DNA of 64,000 nt, from NCBI GenBank assembly GCA_016719465.1, contig JADJYY010000041.1, positions 1-64,000 of the forward strand, given 5' to 3'. The position numbers and the translations under genes were made by a program. This DNA is from Hydrogenophilales bacterium. Lineage in GTDB: Bacteria > Pseudomonadota > Gammaproteobacteria > Burkholderiales > Thiobacillaceae. The notes under the pieces were generated by a model. The model saw only the letters and a program-made list of their open reading frames with translations. It had not been told where the DNA came from and ran no database searches. Shown one piece after another: positions 18,780 to 28,875 of this stretch; the stretch's first letter is position 1, and the number at the start of each line of letters is the position of its first letter.

Positions 18780-19403
18780 ATGAGCAAAGTCTTCAACGAG
18801 GTACTCCGCGCCAACGAAGCTTACGTTGACGCCTTCGGCGACAAGGGCAAGCTGGCCATGCCGCCCGCCCGCCGGTTCGCCATACTCACCTGCATGGACG
18901 CCCGCCTGGATCCGGCCAAGTTCGCCGGGCTGGCGGAGGGAGACGCCCATGTGATCCGCAACGCCGGGGGACGGGCCAGCGACGACGCCATCCGCTCCCT
19001 GGTGATTTCCTACAAGCTGCTGGGCACGCGGGAGTGGTTCGTCGTCCACCATACCCATTGCGGCATGGAGACCTTCACCAACGAGATCATGGGCAGCCTG
19101 CTGGCCAGGAGCCTGAAGACCGCCCGTGTCGGGCCGGATGGCTGGTCCGACGTGGGACCGGGGCCGGGTTCCCCGGAAGGCGCCAGGATCGACTGGCTGA
19201 CCATCCGGGACCTGGAGGCGAGCGTGGTGGAGGACGTGACCCGCATCCGCGAGCATCCGCTGGTACCCAAGGACATTCCCGTCTATGGCTACATCTACGA
19301 CGTGGCTTCCGGCCGGCTCATCGAGGTGCCCGAGGCGATGGTGATCGGCCAGGCCACGGAAGGCGAGTTCGCCCACAAGGTGGAACACCGCATGGCGGCG
19401 TGA
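18780..19403 (+). CDS. beta-class carbonic anhydrase
   Basis: The 207-residue protein interconverts CO2 and bicarbonate. Zinc ligands are in [10 protein letters not shown] (Cys, with the Asp/Arg dyad) and HHTHCGM (His and Cys), in the order and spacing of the beta class (compact, Rv1284-like subgroup). ATG 18780 has a strong TAGGAGGAGGAATC upstream. It is monocistronic, with a terminator 24 bp after the stop. Confidence 0.92.
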   Translation: MSKVFNEVLRANEAYVDAFGDKGKLAMPPARRFAILTCMDARLDPAKFAGLAEGDAHVIRNAGGRASDDAIRSLVISYKLLGTREWFVVHHTHCGMETFTNEIMGSLLARSLKTARVGPDGWSDVGPGPGSPEGARIDWLTIRDLEASVVEDVTRIREHPLVPKDIPVYGYIYDVASGRLIEVPEAMVIGQATEGEFAHKVEHRMAA

Positions 19404-19427
19404 CCCGGGCCTGACGCATCCCTTCCA

Positions 19428-19461
19428 CAGGCAGGCGGGGTTCGCCCCCCTGCCTGTTTTT
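19428..19461 (+). terminator. terminator after the carbonic anhydrase gene
   Basis: CAGGCAGGCGGGG and CCCCCCTGCCTG form a long GC stem with a TTCG loop (19441-19444) and one mismatch, then GTTTTT. The UUCG tetraloop makes it very stable. Confidence 0.88.
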
Positions 19462-19507
19462 CATTCAGGGGCGGGCCGCCGCCCTACTTCTTTGGCTACT
19501 TCTTCGG

Positions 19508-21931
19508 CTACTTCTTCGCCTTGTGGCCGCCCCTGGCGCGGCGGCCGTTGATGGTCTGGGCCGGCCGGCCGGCCGCGCCGGCTCCACCGCGGGGCCCGCG
19601 TTCGGGGGAAGCCGGGCGGGCGTCCTTGCCGACGCCCTCGGCGCGTCCGGCGCGGGGGGGACGATCCCGGGCCGGGGCGCGGGTGGGCTTGCCCGGGCTG
19701 CTTGCCGCCGAAGCCCGGCGCGGGGGGGGAGACGACGTCCGTTCCCCGCCTTCCGGCCAACGCTTGCCTTCGCGGTCGCGTCCGGTGCCGGCGGGCTGGA
19801 AGCTGGGTATCAGGTGGTGCTTGCCGTTGCCGATCAGGTCTTCCCGGCCCATGTCTTTCAGGGCTTCGCGCAAAATCGGCCAGTTTTCCGGGTCGTGGTA
19901 GCGCAGGAAGGCCTTGTGCAGCTTGCGGATGCGGCCCTGCTTGACCACCGGCACGCGTGTTTCCCCCCGCTCGCCGCCGCGCAGCACCTTCTTCAGGGGG
20001 TTCAGTTCGGTGTGGTACATGGCGGTGGCGATGGCCATGGGCGTGGGCAGGAAGGTCTGCACCTGGTCCAGGCGGAACTTGTTGCGCTTCAGCCAGAGCG
20101 CCAGGTTGAGCATGTCCTCCAGGGTCGTGCCCGGATGGGCGGCGATGAAGTACGGGATGAGGTACTGCTCCTTGCCCGCTTCCTGGGAGTACTTCTCGAA
20201 CAGTTGCTTGAAGCGGTCGTAGGCGCCCATGCCCGGCTTCATCATGTGGGCGAGCGGGCCTTCCTCGGTGTGTTCCGGCGCGATCTTGAGGTAGCCGCCC
20301 ACGTGGTGGGTCACCAGCTCCTTCACGTATTCCGGCGACTTGACGGCCAGGTCGTAGCGCACGCCGGAACTGATGAGGATCTTCTTGATGCCCGGAATCG
20401 CCCGCGCCTTGCGGTAGAGCTGGACCAGGGGGCCATGGTCGGTGGTCATGTTCTCGCAGATGTCCGGGAACACGCAGGACAGGCGCCGGCAGGCGGATTC
20501 GATCCTGGGGTCCCGGCAGGCCAGCCGATACATGTTGGCGGTGGGGCCGCCCAGGTCGGAGATCACCCCGGTGAAGCCGGGGGTCTTGTCGCGGATGGCC
20601 TCGATCTCATGCAGGATCGATGCTTCCGAGCGGCTCTGGATGATGCGGCCCTCGTGCTCGGTGATGGAGCAGAAGGTGCAGCCGCCGAAGCAGCCGCGCA
20701 TGATGTTGATGGAGAAGCGGATCATCTCCCAGGCGGGGATTTTGGCGTCGCCGTAGCCGGGGTGGGGCGCGCGGGCGAAGGGCCGGTCGAATATCCCGTC
20801 CATTTCCGGCGTGGTGAGCGGGATGGGGGGCGGGTTGAGCCAGACGTCTCGTTCGCCGTGGGCCTGGACCAGGGCGCGGGCGTTGCCGGGGTTGGATTCC
20901 AGGTGGAACACGCGGGAAGCGTGGGCGTAGAGGATGGGGTTCTTCTCCACCTGCTCGTAGGCCGGCAGCCGTACCACGGTGTGGGCGCGGGTGGCGTGCA
21001 AAGTGGCGAGGCGTTGTTCCTTGCTGACGAAGCGTACCGGATATTCACTCCCCCCTTTCGTAAAGGGGGGTTGGGGGGGATTTGACGACGTTTCCGGTTC
21101 GACCACGGTTGGCGAAATCCCCCCCGCACCCCTTTGGGAAAGGGGGGAAGAAGTCGCGGAGGCATAAGGATCCGGATGCCTGTCCACCCGCCCCGGTGTA
21201 TCCATGGCCAGGGAATCCAGCTCGTGCCACGGGTTTTCGTTGCCGTCGGAAGGCTTCCAGCCGTGGGGCACCATGAAGGCCGTGCCGCGCAGATCGCGGA
21301 TGGATGCGATGGGCTCGCCCACCGCCAGCCGATGGGTCAACTCGACCAAAGCCCGCTCCGCGTTGCCGAACAGCAGCATGTCGGCCTTGGAATCCTGCAG
21401 CACCGAGCGGCGCACCGTGTCGGACCAGTAGTCGTAATGGGCGATGCGGCGCAGCGACCCCTCGATGCCGCCGATCACCACGTTCACGTCCTTGTAGGCC
21501 TCGCGGCAGCGCTGGGCATAGACCGTCAAGGCCCGATCGGGACGCTTGTGGGGCTCGGCGTTGGGGGTGTAGGCGTCGTCGGAACGGATCTTCCGGTCCG
21601 AGGTATAGCGGTTGACCATGGAATCCATGTTGCCCGCCGTGACGCCGAAGTACAGGTTGGGCCGGCCCAGGACGCGGAAGGGATCGGCGGATTTCCAGTC
21701 CGGCTGGCTGATGATGCCCACCCGGAAACCCTGGGCTTCCAGCAGCCGGCCGATGAGGGCCATGCCGAAGCTGGGATGGTCGATGTAGGCGTCGCCGGTC
21801 ACCAGGATGACATCGCAACTGTCCCAGCCCAGGGCGTCCATCTCCCTGCGGGACATGGGCAGGAAGGGCGCCACGCCGAAGCGCCTGGCCCAGTAGGGAC
21901 GGTAGGAAAACAGCGGTTTGGCGGTTTCCAT
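19508..21931 (-). CDS. YgiQ family radical SAM protein
   Basis: The 807-residue protein belongs to UPF0313/YgiQ; the function is not known. The N-terminal domain has [46 protein letters not shown], and the radical SAM motif reads CFGGCTFCS (CxxxCxxC) at about residues 418-425, followed by the long YgiQ core ending in IPSFQP. The tail after residue 700 is Pro/Arg/Lys-rich. Residues about 262-294 are encoded by a palindromic DNA repeat inserted in frame (see the repeat at 21050). They lie in a loop that varies in length within the family. ATG 21931 is the conserved start (METAKPLF). Confidence 0.88.
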   Translation of the reverse strand: METAKPLFSYRPYWARRFGVAPFLPMSRREMDALGWDSCDVILVTGDAYIDHPSFGMALIGRLLEAQGFRVGIISQPDWKSADPFRVLGRPNLYFGVTAGNMDSMVNRYTSDRKIRSDDAYTPNAEPHKRPDRALTVYAQRCREAYKDVNVVIGGIEGSLRRIAHYDYWSDTVRRSVLQDSKADMLLFGNAERALVELTHRLAVGEPIASIRDLRGTAFMVPHGWKPSDGNENPWHELDSLAMDTPGRVDRHPDPYASATSSPLSQRGAGGISPTVVEPETSSNPPQPPFTKGGSEYPVRFVSKEQRLATLHATRAHTVVRLPAYEQVEKNPILYAHASRVFHLESNPGNARALVQAHGERDVWLNPPPIPLTTPEMDGIFDRPFARAPHPGYGDAKIPAWEMIRFSINIMRGCFGGCTFCSITEHEGRIIQSRSEASILHEIEAIRDKTPGFTGVISDLGGPTANMYRLACRDPRIESACRRLSCVFPDICENMTTDHGPLVQLYRKARAIPGIKKILISSGVRYDLAVKSPEYVKELVTHHVGGYLKIAPEHTEEGPLAHMMKPGMGAYDRFKQLFEKYSQEAGKEQYLIPYFIAAHPGTTLEDMLNLALWLKRNKFRLDQVQTFLPTPMAIATAMYHTELNPLKKVLRGGERGETRVPVVKQGRIRKLHKAFLRYHDPENWPILREALKDMGREDLIGNGKHHLIPSFQPAGTGRDREGKRWPEGGERTSSPPPRRASAASSPGKPTRAPARDRPPRAGRAEGVGKDARPASPERGPRGGAGAAGRPAQTINGRRARGGHKAKK
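21050..21148. repeat. G/C-run palindromic repeat inserted in frame inside ygiQ, copy 2
   Basis: CCCCCCTTTCGTAAAGGGGGG then GGGGGGGATTT, a spacer of about 35 bp, then AAATCCCCCC and CCCCTTTGGGAAAGGGG. This is the same composite palindrome as at 2866, 21967 and 36233, but here it is translated, in the ygiQ frame, as [13 protein letters not shown]...[12 protein letters not shown]. Reading stays open through the whole element. Confidence 0.85.
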
Positions 21932-21966
21932 GGGGACTCCGTACTCAACAATCCTAGCGACACATT

Positions 21967-22064
21967 CCCCCCCTTTCTCAAAGGGGGGCTAGGGGGGATT
22001 TAGCCAGGTATGCAATTCAAACCGGCATTAAATCCCCCTCACTCCCCCTTTCAAAAGGGGGAAG
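21967..22064. repeat. G/C-run palindromic repeat, copy 3
   Basis: The full composite element occupies the gap between rhlE and ygiQ (both minus strand). The first half is CCCCCCCTTTCTCAAAGGGGGG plus AGGGGGGATTT; the second is AAATCCCCC plus CCCCCTTTCAAAAGGGGG. In the transcript it could form a strong hairpin after rhlE, although no T-run follows. Confidence 0.82.
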
Positions 22065-22074
22065 CGGCTCAGCC

Positions 22075-23580
22075 TTAACGTTCGGCCTTGTTTGGCTTGG
22101 CGCTGAACAACGCCGCCATGGGCCGGTTGTGAGACTCGCGCCGGTTGGGCGTCGGCGCGCCGGTCGCCGCAGCCGGTGCGGGCCGGGGGCCGCGCGGGTT
22201 CGCCACGGCAGGCTTGGGTCCGGCGGGCTTGGGTCCGCCCGAGCCCGAACGGGGCGCGCTACCGGCGGGTTTGCCGGGGCGGCCGGATGGCTGGCCGCGT
22301 CCTTGCCCGCGATTCTGTCCACCGCCGCCGGGACGGCCCTGGCGCGGGGGACGCTCATCCCGCTCGACCATGGCGCCGGCCGGCCGCTCGGGTGGCACGA
22401 AGCCTTCCACCTCGACCTTTACGATGTTGCGCTTGATCAGCCGCTCGATGTCCTTCAGGTAACCCATCTCCTCCGCATCCACCAGGGAAACGGCGGCGCC
22501 CACGCTGCCGGCCCGGCCGGTGCGGCCGATGCGATGCACGTAGTCCTCGGGCACGTTGGGCAGCTCGAAGTTCACCACCTGGGGCAACTGGTCAATGTCG
22601 ATGCCCCGGGCGGCGATGTCGGTGGCCACCAGGACTTGCAGCTTGCTGCTCTTGAAATCGGCCAGGGCGCGGGTGCGCGCCGCCTGGCTCTTGTTACCGT
22701 GGATGGCGGCGGCGGGAATGTTGTCCTTGAGGAGCTTTTCCGCCAGCTTGTTGGCGCCGTGCTTGGTGCGGGTGAACACCAGCACCTGCTGCCAGTTGTG
22801 GTGACGGATCAGGTGGGACAGCAGGTCCTTCTTGTGTATCTGGGGCACCAGGTGCACGGACTGCTCAACCAGTTCGGTGGGCGTGTTGCGCCGGGCCACC
22901 TCGATGCAGCCGGGATTGTTGAGCAAGCCGTTGGCCAGAAGCTTGATCTCGTCGGAGAAGGTGGCCGAGAACAGCAGGGTCTGGCGCTGTTTCGGGATCA
23001 GGGCGATGACCTTCCTGATGTCGCGGATGAAGCCCATGTCCAGCATGCGGTCGGCCTCGTCCAGCACCAGAATCTCAACGCCGGAGAGGTCCACGGTCTT
23101 CTGGCCCACATGGTCCAGCAGGCGGCCGGGAGTGGCCACCAGGATGTCGACGCGACCGCGCAGGGCGGCGTACTGGGGATTGATGTTGACGCCGCCGAAC
23201 ATGACCATGGATTTCAGGTTCACGTACTTGCCGTAGGTGCGCACGGATTCCTCGACCTGGGCCGCGAGTTCACGGGTGGGCACCAGGATCAGGCAGCGCG
23301 GCCTGCCGTTTTTCGGCGTGAGGGGCTTCTCGGTAAGGCGATACAGGATCGGCAAGGTGAAGCCGGCGGTCTTGCCAGTGCCGGTCTGGGCGGCGGCAAG
23401 CAGATCGCCGCCCTTCAGCACCAGGGGAATGCCCTGGGCCTGGATGGGGGTGGGGGTGGTGTAGCCGGTCTCGGCCACGGCCCGCAGCAGGGGCTCGGAC
23501 AGGCCGAGTTCGGTGAATTTCACGGTAACAGGGGTGCCGGCGGGCATGGCGCCGCCTTCGGTAACTACGGGGGATGACAT
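22075..23580 (-). CDS. rhlE: DEAD-box RNA helicase RhlE
   Basis: The 501-residue ATP-dependent RNA helicase is of the RhlE group, involved in ribosome maturation and RNA decay. Motifs: Q ([26 protein letters not shown]), I AQTGTGKT, Ia [41 protein letters not shown] and [12 protein letters not shown]. The tail of about 120 residues is Gly/Pro/Arg-rich with the typical low-complexity RNA-binding character. ATG 23580 follows GCAGGAG. It is the second DEAD-box helicase in the window, and is distinct from DbpA by its tail. Confidence 0.92.
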   Translation of the reverse strand: MSSPVVTEGGAMPAGTPVTVKFTELGLSEPLLRAVAETGYTTPTPIQAQGIPLVLKGGDLLAAAQTGTGKTAGFTLPILYRLTEKPLTPKNGRPRCLILVPTRELAAQVEESVRTYGKYVNLKSMVMFGGVNINPQYAALRGRVDILVATPGRLLDHVGQKTVDLSGVEILVLDEADRMLDMGFIRDIRKVIALIPKQRQTLLFSATFSDEIKLLANGLLNNPGCIEVARRNTPTELVEQSVHLVPQIHKKDLLSHLIRHHNWQQVLVFTRTKHGANKLAEKLLKDNIPAAAIHGNKSQAARTRALADFKSSKLQVLVATDIAARGIDIDQLPQVVNFELPNVPEDYVHRIGRTGRAGSVGAAVSLVDAEEMGYLKDIERLIKRNIVKVEVEGFVPPERPAGAMVERDERPPRQGRPGGGGQNRGQGRGQPSGRPGKPAGSAPRSGSGGPKPAGPKPAVANPRGPRPAPAAATGAPTPNRRESHNRPMAALFSAKPNKAER

Positions 23581-23790
23581 GAACTACTCCTGCGACGGCC
23601 TGCCGCCTTGCTGGCGACACCAATCGAGGCAGACGTGTAAGCGATCGGAATGATCAGAGGAAAAAGACGCCGCGAACTGATTGGTGAGGCACGCGGGATG
23701 GCGAAGTATACGGATCCCTTGGCCAATTACCGAGCACTATCGTGCCCGCCTCGGAAATTGCCTGCCCAAGCATTGCCAGCCCAATGATTG

Positions 23791-24642
23791 TCAGACCAAT
23801 TCCACCCACACCGGCTGATGGTCCGAGGCCGTCGTCCGCGCGTCGATGCCATGGGCCGCGAGGCGGGGCGCCAGGTCCTCGCTGAGGAAGACGAAATCGA
23901 AGCAGGCCGGCGCATCGACGAAATCCACCGGATGGATGCCCACCGTGGGGGCGTGGGGTTCGCCGGGATGCAGCACCGACCAACTATCCAGGAAAGCCGG
24001 GGTGCCGTCGGCGAAGGGCTCCAGCAGGCGAGGGCGTTCCGGAGCCTGGGCGGGAAAATTCATGTCGCCGCACAGCAAGGCCGAGGCCGGGCGCGGGAAC
24101 ACCTCGAAGCTGCCGCCCGCCTCGCCCTCGCCGGCCCGGGGTTGCCGGGCATGGGCGCAGGCCTCGGCGTGCAGGCGGCGGATGGCATCGATCTGGGCCT
24201 GGCGCTGGGCCAGCGAGTAGTACTCCAGGTGTGTGGTCATCACCCGCAGGGGGCCGAACTCCGTCCGCGCCACCACCTCCAGCAACACCCGCTGCATGCT
24301 CGGCACGCCGGCGTCCACGGGCCAGGGCAGCAAGTGGCGCCAGACCTGCCCCACCGGCAGGCGCGAGAAGATCGCGTTGCCGAACTGCTTGCGGCCGCCC
24401 CCGCCGTCCGGCAGATCGGTCGCCGGCGCGTAGATCGGCGTGTAGCCGGGAAGCAAGGCCGCCAGTTCCGCCACCTGGTCGCGCCCGTCGTTGCCGGCCA
24501 GGCCGGGGAAGTTCACCGCCACTTCCTGCAGGCAGATGACGTCGAATTCGCCCATGCCGCGCAGATCGCGCGCCACGCGCCCGAGGTCGACCCGACCGTC
24601 CATGCCCCGGCCCCATTGGATGTTCCAGGTCAGCAGCCTCAT
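23791..24642 (-). CDS. endonuclease/exonuclease/phosphatase (EEP) family protein
   Basis: The 283-residue metal-dependent phosphoesterase has the EEP motifs: TWNIQWGRG, ICLQEVAV (metal Glu), the THLEYYS segment (catalytic His), GDMNFPA (Asp/Asn) and the C-terminal SDHQPVWVEL (Asp-His). There is no signal peptide. Family members hydrolyse nucleic acids, phosphoinositides or CoA-like substrates, so the substrate cannot be stated. It is downstream of soxX on the same strand but separated by a terminator. Confidence 0.85.
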   Translation of the reverse strand: MRLLTWNIQWGRGMDGRVDLGRVARDLRGMGEFDVICLQEVAVNFPGLAGNDGRDQVAELAALLPGYTPIYAPATDLPDGGGGRKQFGNAIFSRLPVGQVWRHLLPWPVDAGVPSMQRVLLEVVARTEFGPLRVMTTHLEYYSLAQRQAQIDAIRRLHAEACAHARQPRAGEGEAGGSFEVFPRPASALLCGDMNFPAQAPERPRLLEPFADGTPAFLDSWSVLHPGEPHAPTVGIHPVDFVDAPACFDFVFLSEDLAPRLAAHGIDARTTASDHQPVWVELV

Positions 24643-24714
24643 GGTTACTTCCCCCTTGTTCCGATGCTTTCAGGATAGAGGGCGCAAGGCGACCCGGCCC
24701 GGGGCGCGCCCATG

Positions 24715-24744
24715 AAAAAAGCCATCGGCGGTGAGGCCGATGGC
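24715..24744 (-). terminator. rho-independent terminator of soxAX
   Basis: On the minus strand GCCATCGG and CCGATGGC form an 8-bp stem with an 8-base loop, followed by TTTTTT (plus-strand A's at 24715-24720). It follows the soxX stop by 45 bp. Confidence 0.88.
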
Positions 24745-24788
24745 TCCAGGGATGACCGCGCCAGGCGCGGTCGTACCCGCTGACGACT

Positions 24789-25511
24789 TTACTGCTTGTT
24801 CACGGGCGAGTTCGGATCCAGCAGATAGGCCATGATGTCGGCGATCTGTTGCTGGTTCAGCACGCCCACCGCGCCCATCCTCGGCATGTTGGTGCAGGCG
24901 AAGTACACGTGGGGGTTGTAGATCACGTCGTAGGTGTACTTCAGCATGTCCGGGCTGGTGCCGCGCGCACCGTAGCCGGTCAGGGCGGGGCCGATGTTGC
25001 CGCCGGTGCGGTCCGTGGCCAGCTGGTGGCAGTTGTAGCAGTTGCCGCCGGGCGTGCCCTTGACGTGGTCGTCCGGATTGTGGGCGGTACGGAAGCCGTA
25101 GCCGGACCAGGCCAGCTCGCGACCCTTCTTCCAGTCGCCAAGCTTGATGCCGCCTTCCGGATACTTGATGGAAGCGGCGGCCAGGGCCATCACCTTTTCC
25201 CGGGTCTTGTCGTCCACTTCCTTGCCCTTGCCCAGCGAACAGGCTTTCTGGATCTCGTCCTGGGTGAGGCGGTGGCGACCGGTGGTGCCTTCCTGGGTCG
25301 GCTGCTTCAGATCGAAGCCGTCGCTCTCGAGGACCAGGTATTCGGCCAGCGCGGCGGGGGTCATCTTCGTGTAATCGACCTTGGCGGGAACCGCCGCGGC
25401 GGGCTTGGCTTCCGCGGTCTTGCCGGTATTGGTCGCGGAACACCCGCCGGTGATCAGCAGCAGCGAGGCGGCGGCCACCAGGGAAGCCGCGACAGGGGTT
25501 TTCTTGAACAT
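24789..25511 (-). CDS. soxX: sulfur oxidation c-type cytochrome SoxX
   Basis: SoxX is the small monoheme subunit of SoxAX, which attaches thiosulfate to the carrier SoxYZ in the periplasm. The 240-residue product is long for SoxX: after a lipoprotein-type signal (LLITGGC) it has an extra alpha-helical region of about 120 residues, and then the cytochrome domain with CYNCH and Met ligand candidate in TNMPRMG. The C-terminus reads QQIADIMAYLLDPNSPVNK. ATG 25511 follows AGGAGA. It lies 27 bp after soxA in an operon closed by a terminator. The cysteine lipobox would anchor it to a membrane, which is unusual for soluble SoxAX. Confidence 0.88.
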   Translation of the reverse strand: MFKKTPVAASLVAAASLLLITGGCSATNTGKTAEAKPAAAVPAKVDYTKMTPAALAEYLVLESDGFDLKQPTQEGTTGRHRLTQDEIQKACSLGKGKEVDDKTREKVMALAAASIKYPEGGIKLGDWKKGRELAWSGYGFRTAHNPDDHVKGTPGGNCYNCHQLATDRTGGNIGPALTGYGARGTSPDMLKYTYDVIYNPHVYFACTNMPRMGAVGVLNQQQIADIMAYLLDPNSPVNKQ

Positions 25512-25538
25512 GGATTCAGTCTCCTATTGAGTCGGCGA

Positions 25539-26384
25539 TTAGCGTTTCAGGTCGGGCAGGACAGCCGGCTGGCCGCGCGCGGCGTCGGTCCAGAAGGAGA
25601 TCAGCGCGATCGAGGCGTCGGAACCGTTCTTGATGTTGGGGTAACGCATCTGCCAGAGGCATTCCAGCACGCGATGCTGGCTGCTGCGCACATGGTCATG
25701 GCTGGTGCGCTGGGCCGGCCAGGAAATGGCCTTGCTCCAATCCAGCGGGTCATACACGTTGGGCAGCACCGAGGCGCGGATGCGCTTTTCGGATTGGGAG
25801 TGGCAGGCGGCGCAGTTGAAATCCATGGTGCCGGCGCGGCGGTAGAACATCACCTCGCCCGCGTCGCGCATGGCCTTTTCCAGGGGGTGATTCATGGGCG
25901 GGTTCCAGGCATAGCCGTTGGACTTGCTGGCAATGTAGGTCTGCAGCTTCATGATGTCGGAGTCGGAACCATGCTTCTGCTTGATGGCGGCATCGTCATT
26001 GGTGAAGCCCTGCAGGGTCTTCATGCAATACACCAGGCGGCTATCCAGGTCCATGACCTTGCCGGCGTCGGCGAAATAGCGCGGCAATTCCGTGTGGGCG
26101 CCAGCCAGCACGCCGGGGCCCTTGCCGAAATCGCATTTTTCCAGCGATACGTTCTTCGGGCCGCGCGCCTCCTTGAACAGCTTTTCACCGGCCTCGACCA
26201 CATCCCAGGCGGGATTGTCCGGCAGCATCATGATGTTCTGGGGGCTCTGGGTCAGGTAGCCGGGGTTGGGGCTCTTCTTGATCAGCTCGTCCAGGGTTTC
26301 CTCGGGTTTCTGCCCCGGAGCGGCATAGGCCATCCCGATGACAGCCAGCGCGATCGGCAGCGCGAGCACGGATTTTTTCAACAT
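25539..26384 (-). CDS. soxA: sulfur oxidation c-type cytochrome SoxA
   Basis: SoxA is the catalytic subunit of SoxAX. ATG 26384 is preferred since AAGGAG sits six bases upstream; an ATG five codons earlier would overlap that site. A Sec signal peptide (LPIALAVIGMAYA) is followed by a region with a lone Cys (EKCDFG) where diheme SoxA has its first heme motif, then one heme motif CAACH, and the active-site cysteine in HRVLECLWQMR. It is therefore a one-CxxCH SoxA, a form known in the family. The 281-residue length is normal. No soxYZ, soxB or soxCD is found in this window. Confidence 0.92.
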   Translation of the reverse strand: MLKKSVLALPIALAVIGMAYAAPGQKPEETLDELIKKSPNPGYLTQSPQNIMMLPDNPAWDVVEAGEKLFKEARGPKNVSLEKCDFGKGPGVLAGAHTELPRYFADAGKVMDLDSRLVYCMKTLQGFTNDDAAIKQKHGSDSDIMKLQTYIASKSNGYAWNPPMNHPLEKAMRDAGEVMFYRRAGTMDFNCAACHSQSEKRIRASVLPNVYDPLDWSKAISWPAQRTSHDHVRSSQHRVLECLWQMRYPNIKNGSDASIALISFWTDAARGQPAVLPDLKR

Positions 26385-27687
<1,303 letters not shown>

Positions 27688-27840
27688 TCACCGGTCTCGG
27701 CACCGCCGAACAGGAGCCATCCGCTCCCGATCAACCCGCCTCCAACGGCCAGGCCCGGCCCGGCCTTCGGCGCGGGCAAGGTTAAAGACTTCCCCGCCCC
27801 GTCCGTTATTGGCACCAACAATTCCGATGACGGATGGACC

Positions 27841-28731
27841 ATGTCCCTGCCCCTTGAACGAGAACAGATCCAGCACCTCACCGAGGAACTGGAGGTCATC
27901 ATCGCGGCGCATCTGGCCTGGTTCAAGCAACTCAACCGCACCCTGGTATGCGGCGGATCGATCAACAGGACCGACCTGGCCGAGGATGCCCATCTGCGCT
28001 CCCCCTTCGGCCAGTGGTATCACAGCCGCGACCCGCATCCGCTGGGGGAAAACGCCGACTTCCAGGACCTGGGCATCACCCAGCAGGCCATGCACGCGGC
28101 GGCCCGCCTCGCCCTGCTGGAGGTGATGGACCAGCGCCGGCCCGGGGCCGCCCTCTACGACCAGTGCATCGACCTGGCCCTGCGGCTCAACACCACCCTG
28201 CGGCGCATCCAGTTGGAAACCATCGGCGAATTGCTCACCACCGACAGCCTGACCGGCTGCGCCAGCCGGCGCGGCATGCTCAACCGGCTGCGGGAGGAAC
28301 AGGAACGCGCCATGCGCATCCAGCGGCCCTGTTGCCTGTGCCTGCTGGATTTCGACCGCTTCAAGCGCATCAACGACGAGCTGGGCCATCCGGCCGGCGA
28401 CGCCGTGCTGCGCCAGGGCATGAAGTTCGTCACCGGCAGCCTGCGCAAGTACGACTCCATCTACCGCTACGGCGGCGAGGAATTCCTCGTTTGCCTGCCC
28501 GGCAACCCCATGAAGGATGCCGCCCTGGTGGTGGAGCGCATCCGCGAGGGGCTGGAACACCTGCCCATCCGTCTGCCCAGCGGCGAGACCTGCCATGTCA
28601 CCGCCTCCTTCGGCCTGGCCGAACTGGACCAGCGCCGCCCGGTGGAGGAATCCATCGCCTGGGCCGACATGGCCCTGATCCGGGCCAAGGAAAACGGCCG
28701 CAACCGGGTGGAGATCTGGACGGGGGGATGA
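27841..28731 (+). CDS. diguanylate cyclase with CZB-like sensor domain (DgcZ type)
   Basis: The 296-residue protein makes c-di-GMP. The C-terminal GGDEF domain has DSLTGCASRR, the metal site LDFDRFKRIND, active loop GGEEF (211-215) and an inhibitory I-site RKYD (202-205) five residues before it. The N-terminal about 120 residues resemble the zinc-binding CZB domain of E. coli DgcZ: HLAWFK (H24), FGQWYHS and MHAAARLA (H85). The CZB cysteine expected before FGQW is Ser or Arg here and one His is Gln, so zinc binding is doubtful. ATG 27841 is used; the ribosome binding site is weak. No signal peptide. Confidence 0.87.
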   Translation: MSLPLEREQIQHLTEELEVIIAAHLAWFKQLNRTLVCGGSINRTDLAEDAHLRSPFGQWYHSRDPHPLGENADFQDLGITQQAMHAAARLALLEVMDQRRPGAALYDQCIDLALRLNTTLRRIQLETIGELLTTDSLTGCASRRGMLNRLREEQERAMRIQRPCCLCLLDFDRFKRINDELGHPAGDAVLRQGMKFVTGSLRKYDSIYRYGGEEFLVCLPGNPMKDAALVVERIREGLEHLPIRLPSGETCHVTASFGLAELDQRRPVEESIAWADMALIRAKENGRNRVEIWTGG

Positions 28732-28793
28732 AGGGGCAAGGGGCAAGGGGCAAGGGGCAAGGGGCAAGGGGCAAGGGGCAAGGGGCAAGGGGC
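28731..28793 (+). repeat. heptamer tandem repeat AAGGGGC x 9
   Basis: Nine perfect, uninterrupted copies of AAGGGGC begin at the last base of the diguanylate cyclase stop codon and end at 28793. A pyrimidine-rich stretch follows, with CCTTGCCCCTTG (28826-28837), the exact complement of 12 bases of the array. pyrD starts at 28876. Heptamer arrays are prone to slip-strand change, and nine spaced G4 runs on the transcribed-sense strand can form G-quadruplexes. Confidence 0.95.
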
Positions 28794-28875
28794 AAGCAAA
28801 GTCTAGGTTTTCCTTGTGCCTTGTACCTTGCCCCTTGTACCTTTCTTGTGCCTTGCCCTTGTACCTTTCCCGATC

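Noticed and set aside
28731..28793. Short regular repeats that might be a CRISPR array
   Set aside because: The 7-bp units are directly adjacent with no spacers, and no cas gene is present. It is a simple tandem repeat.
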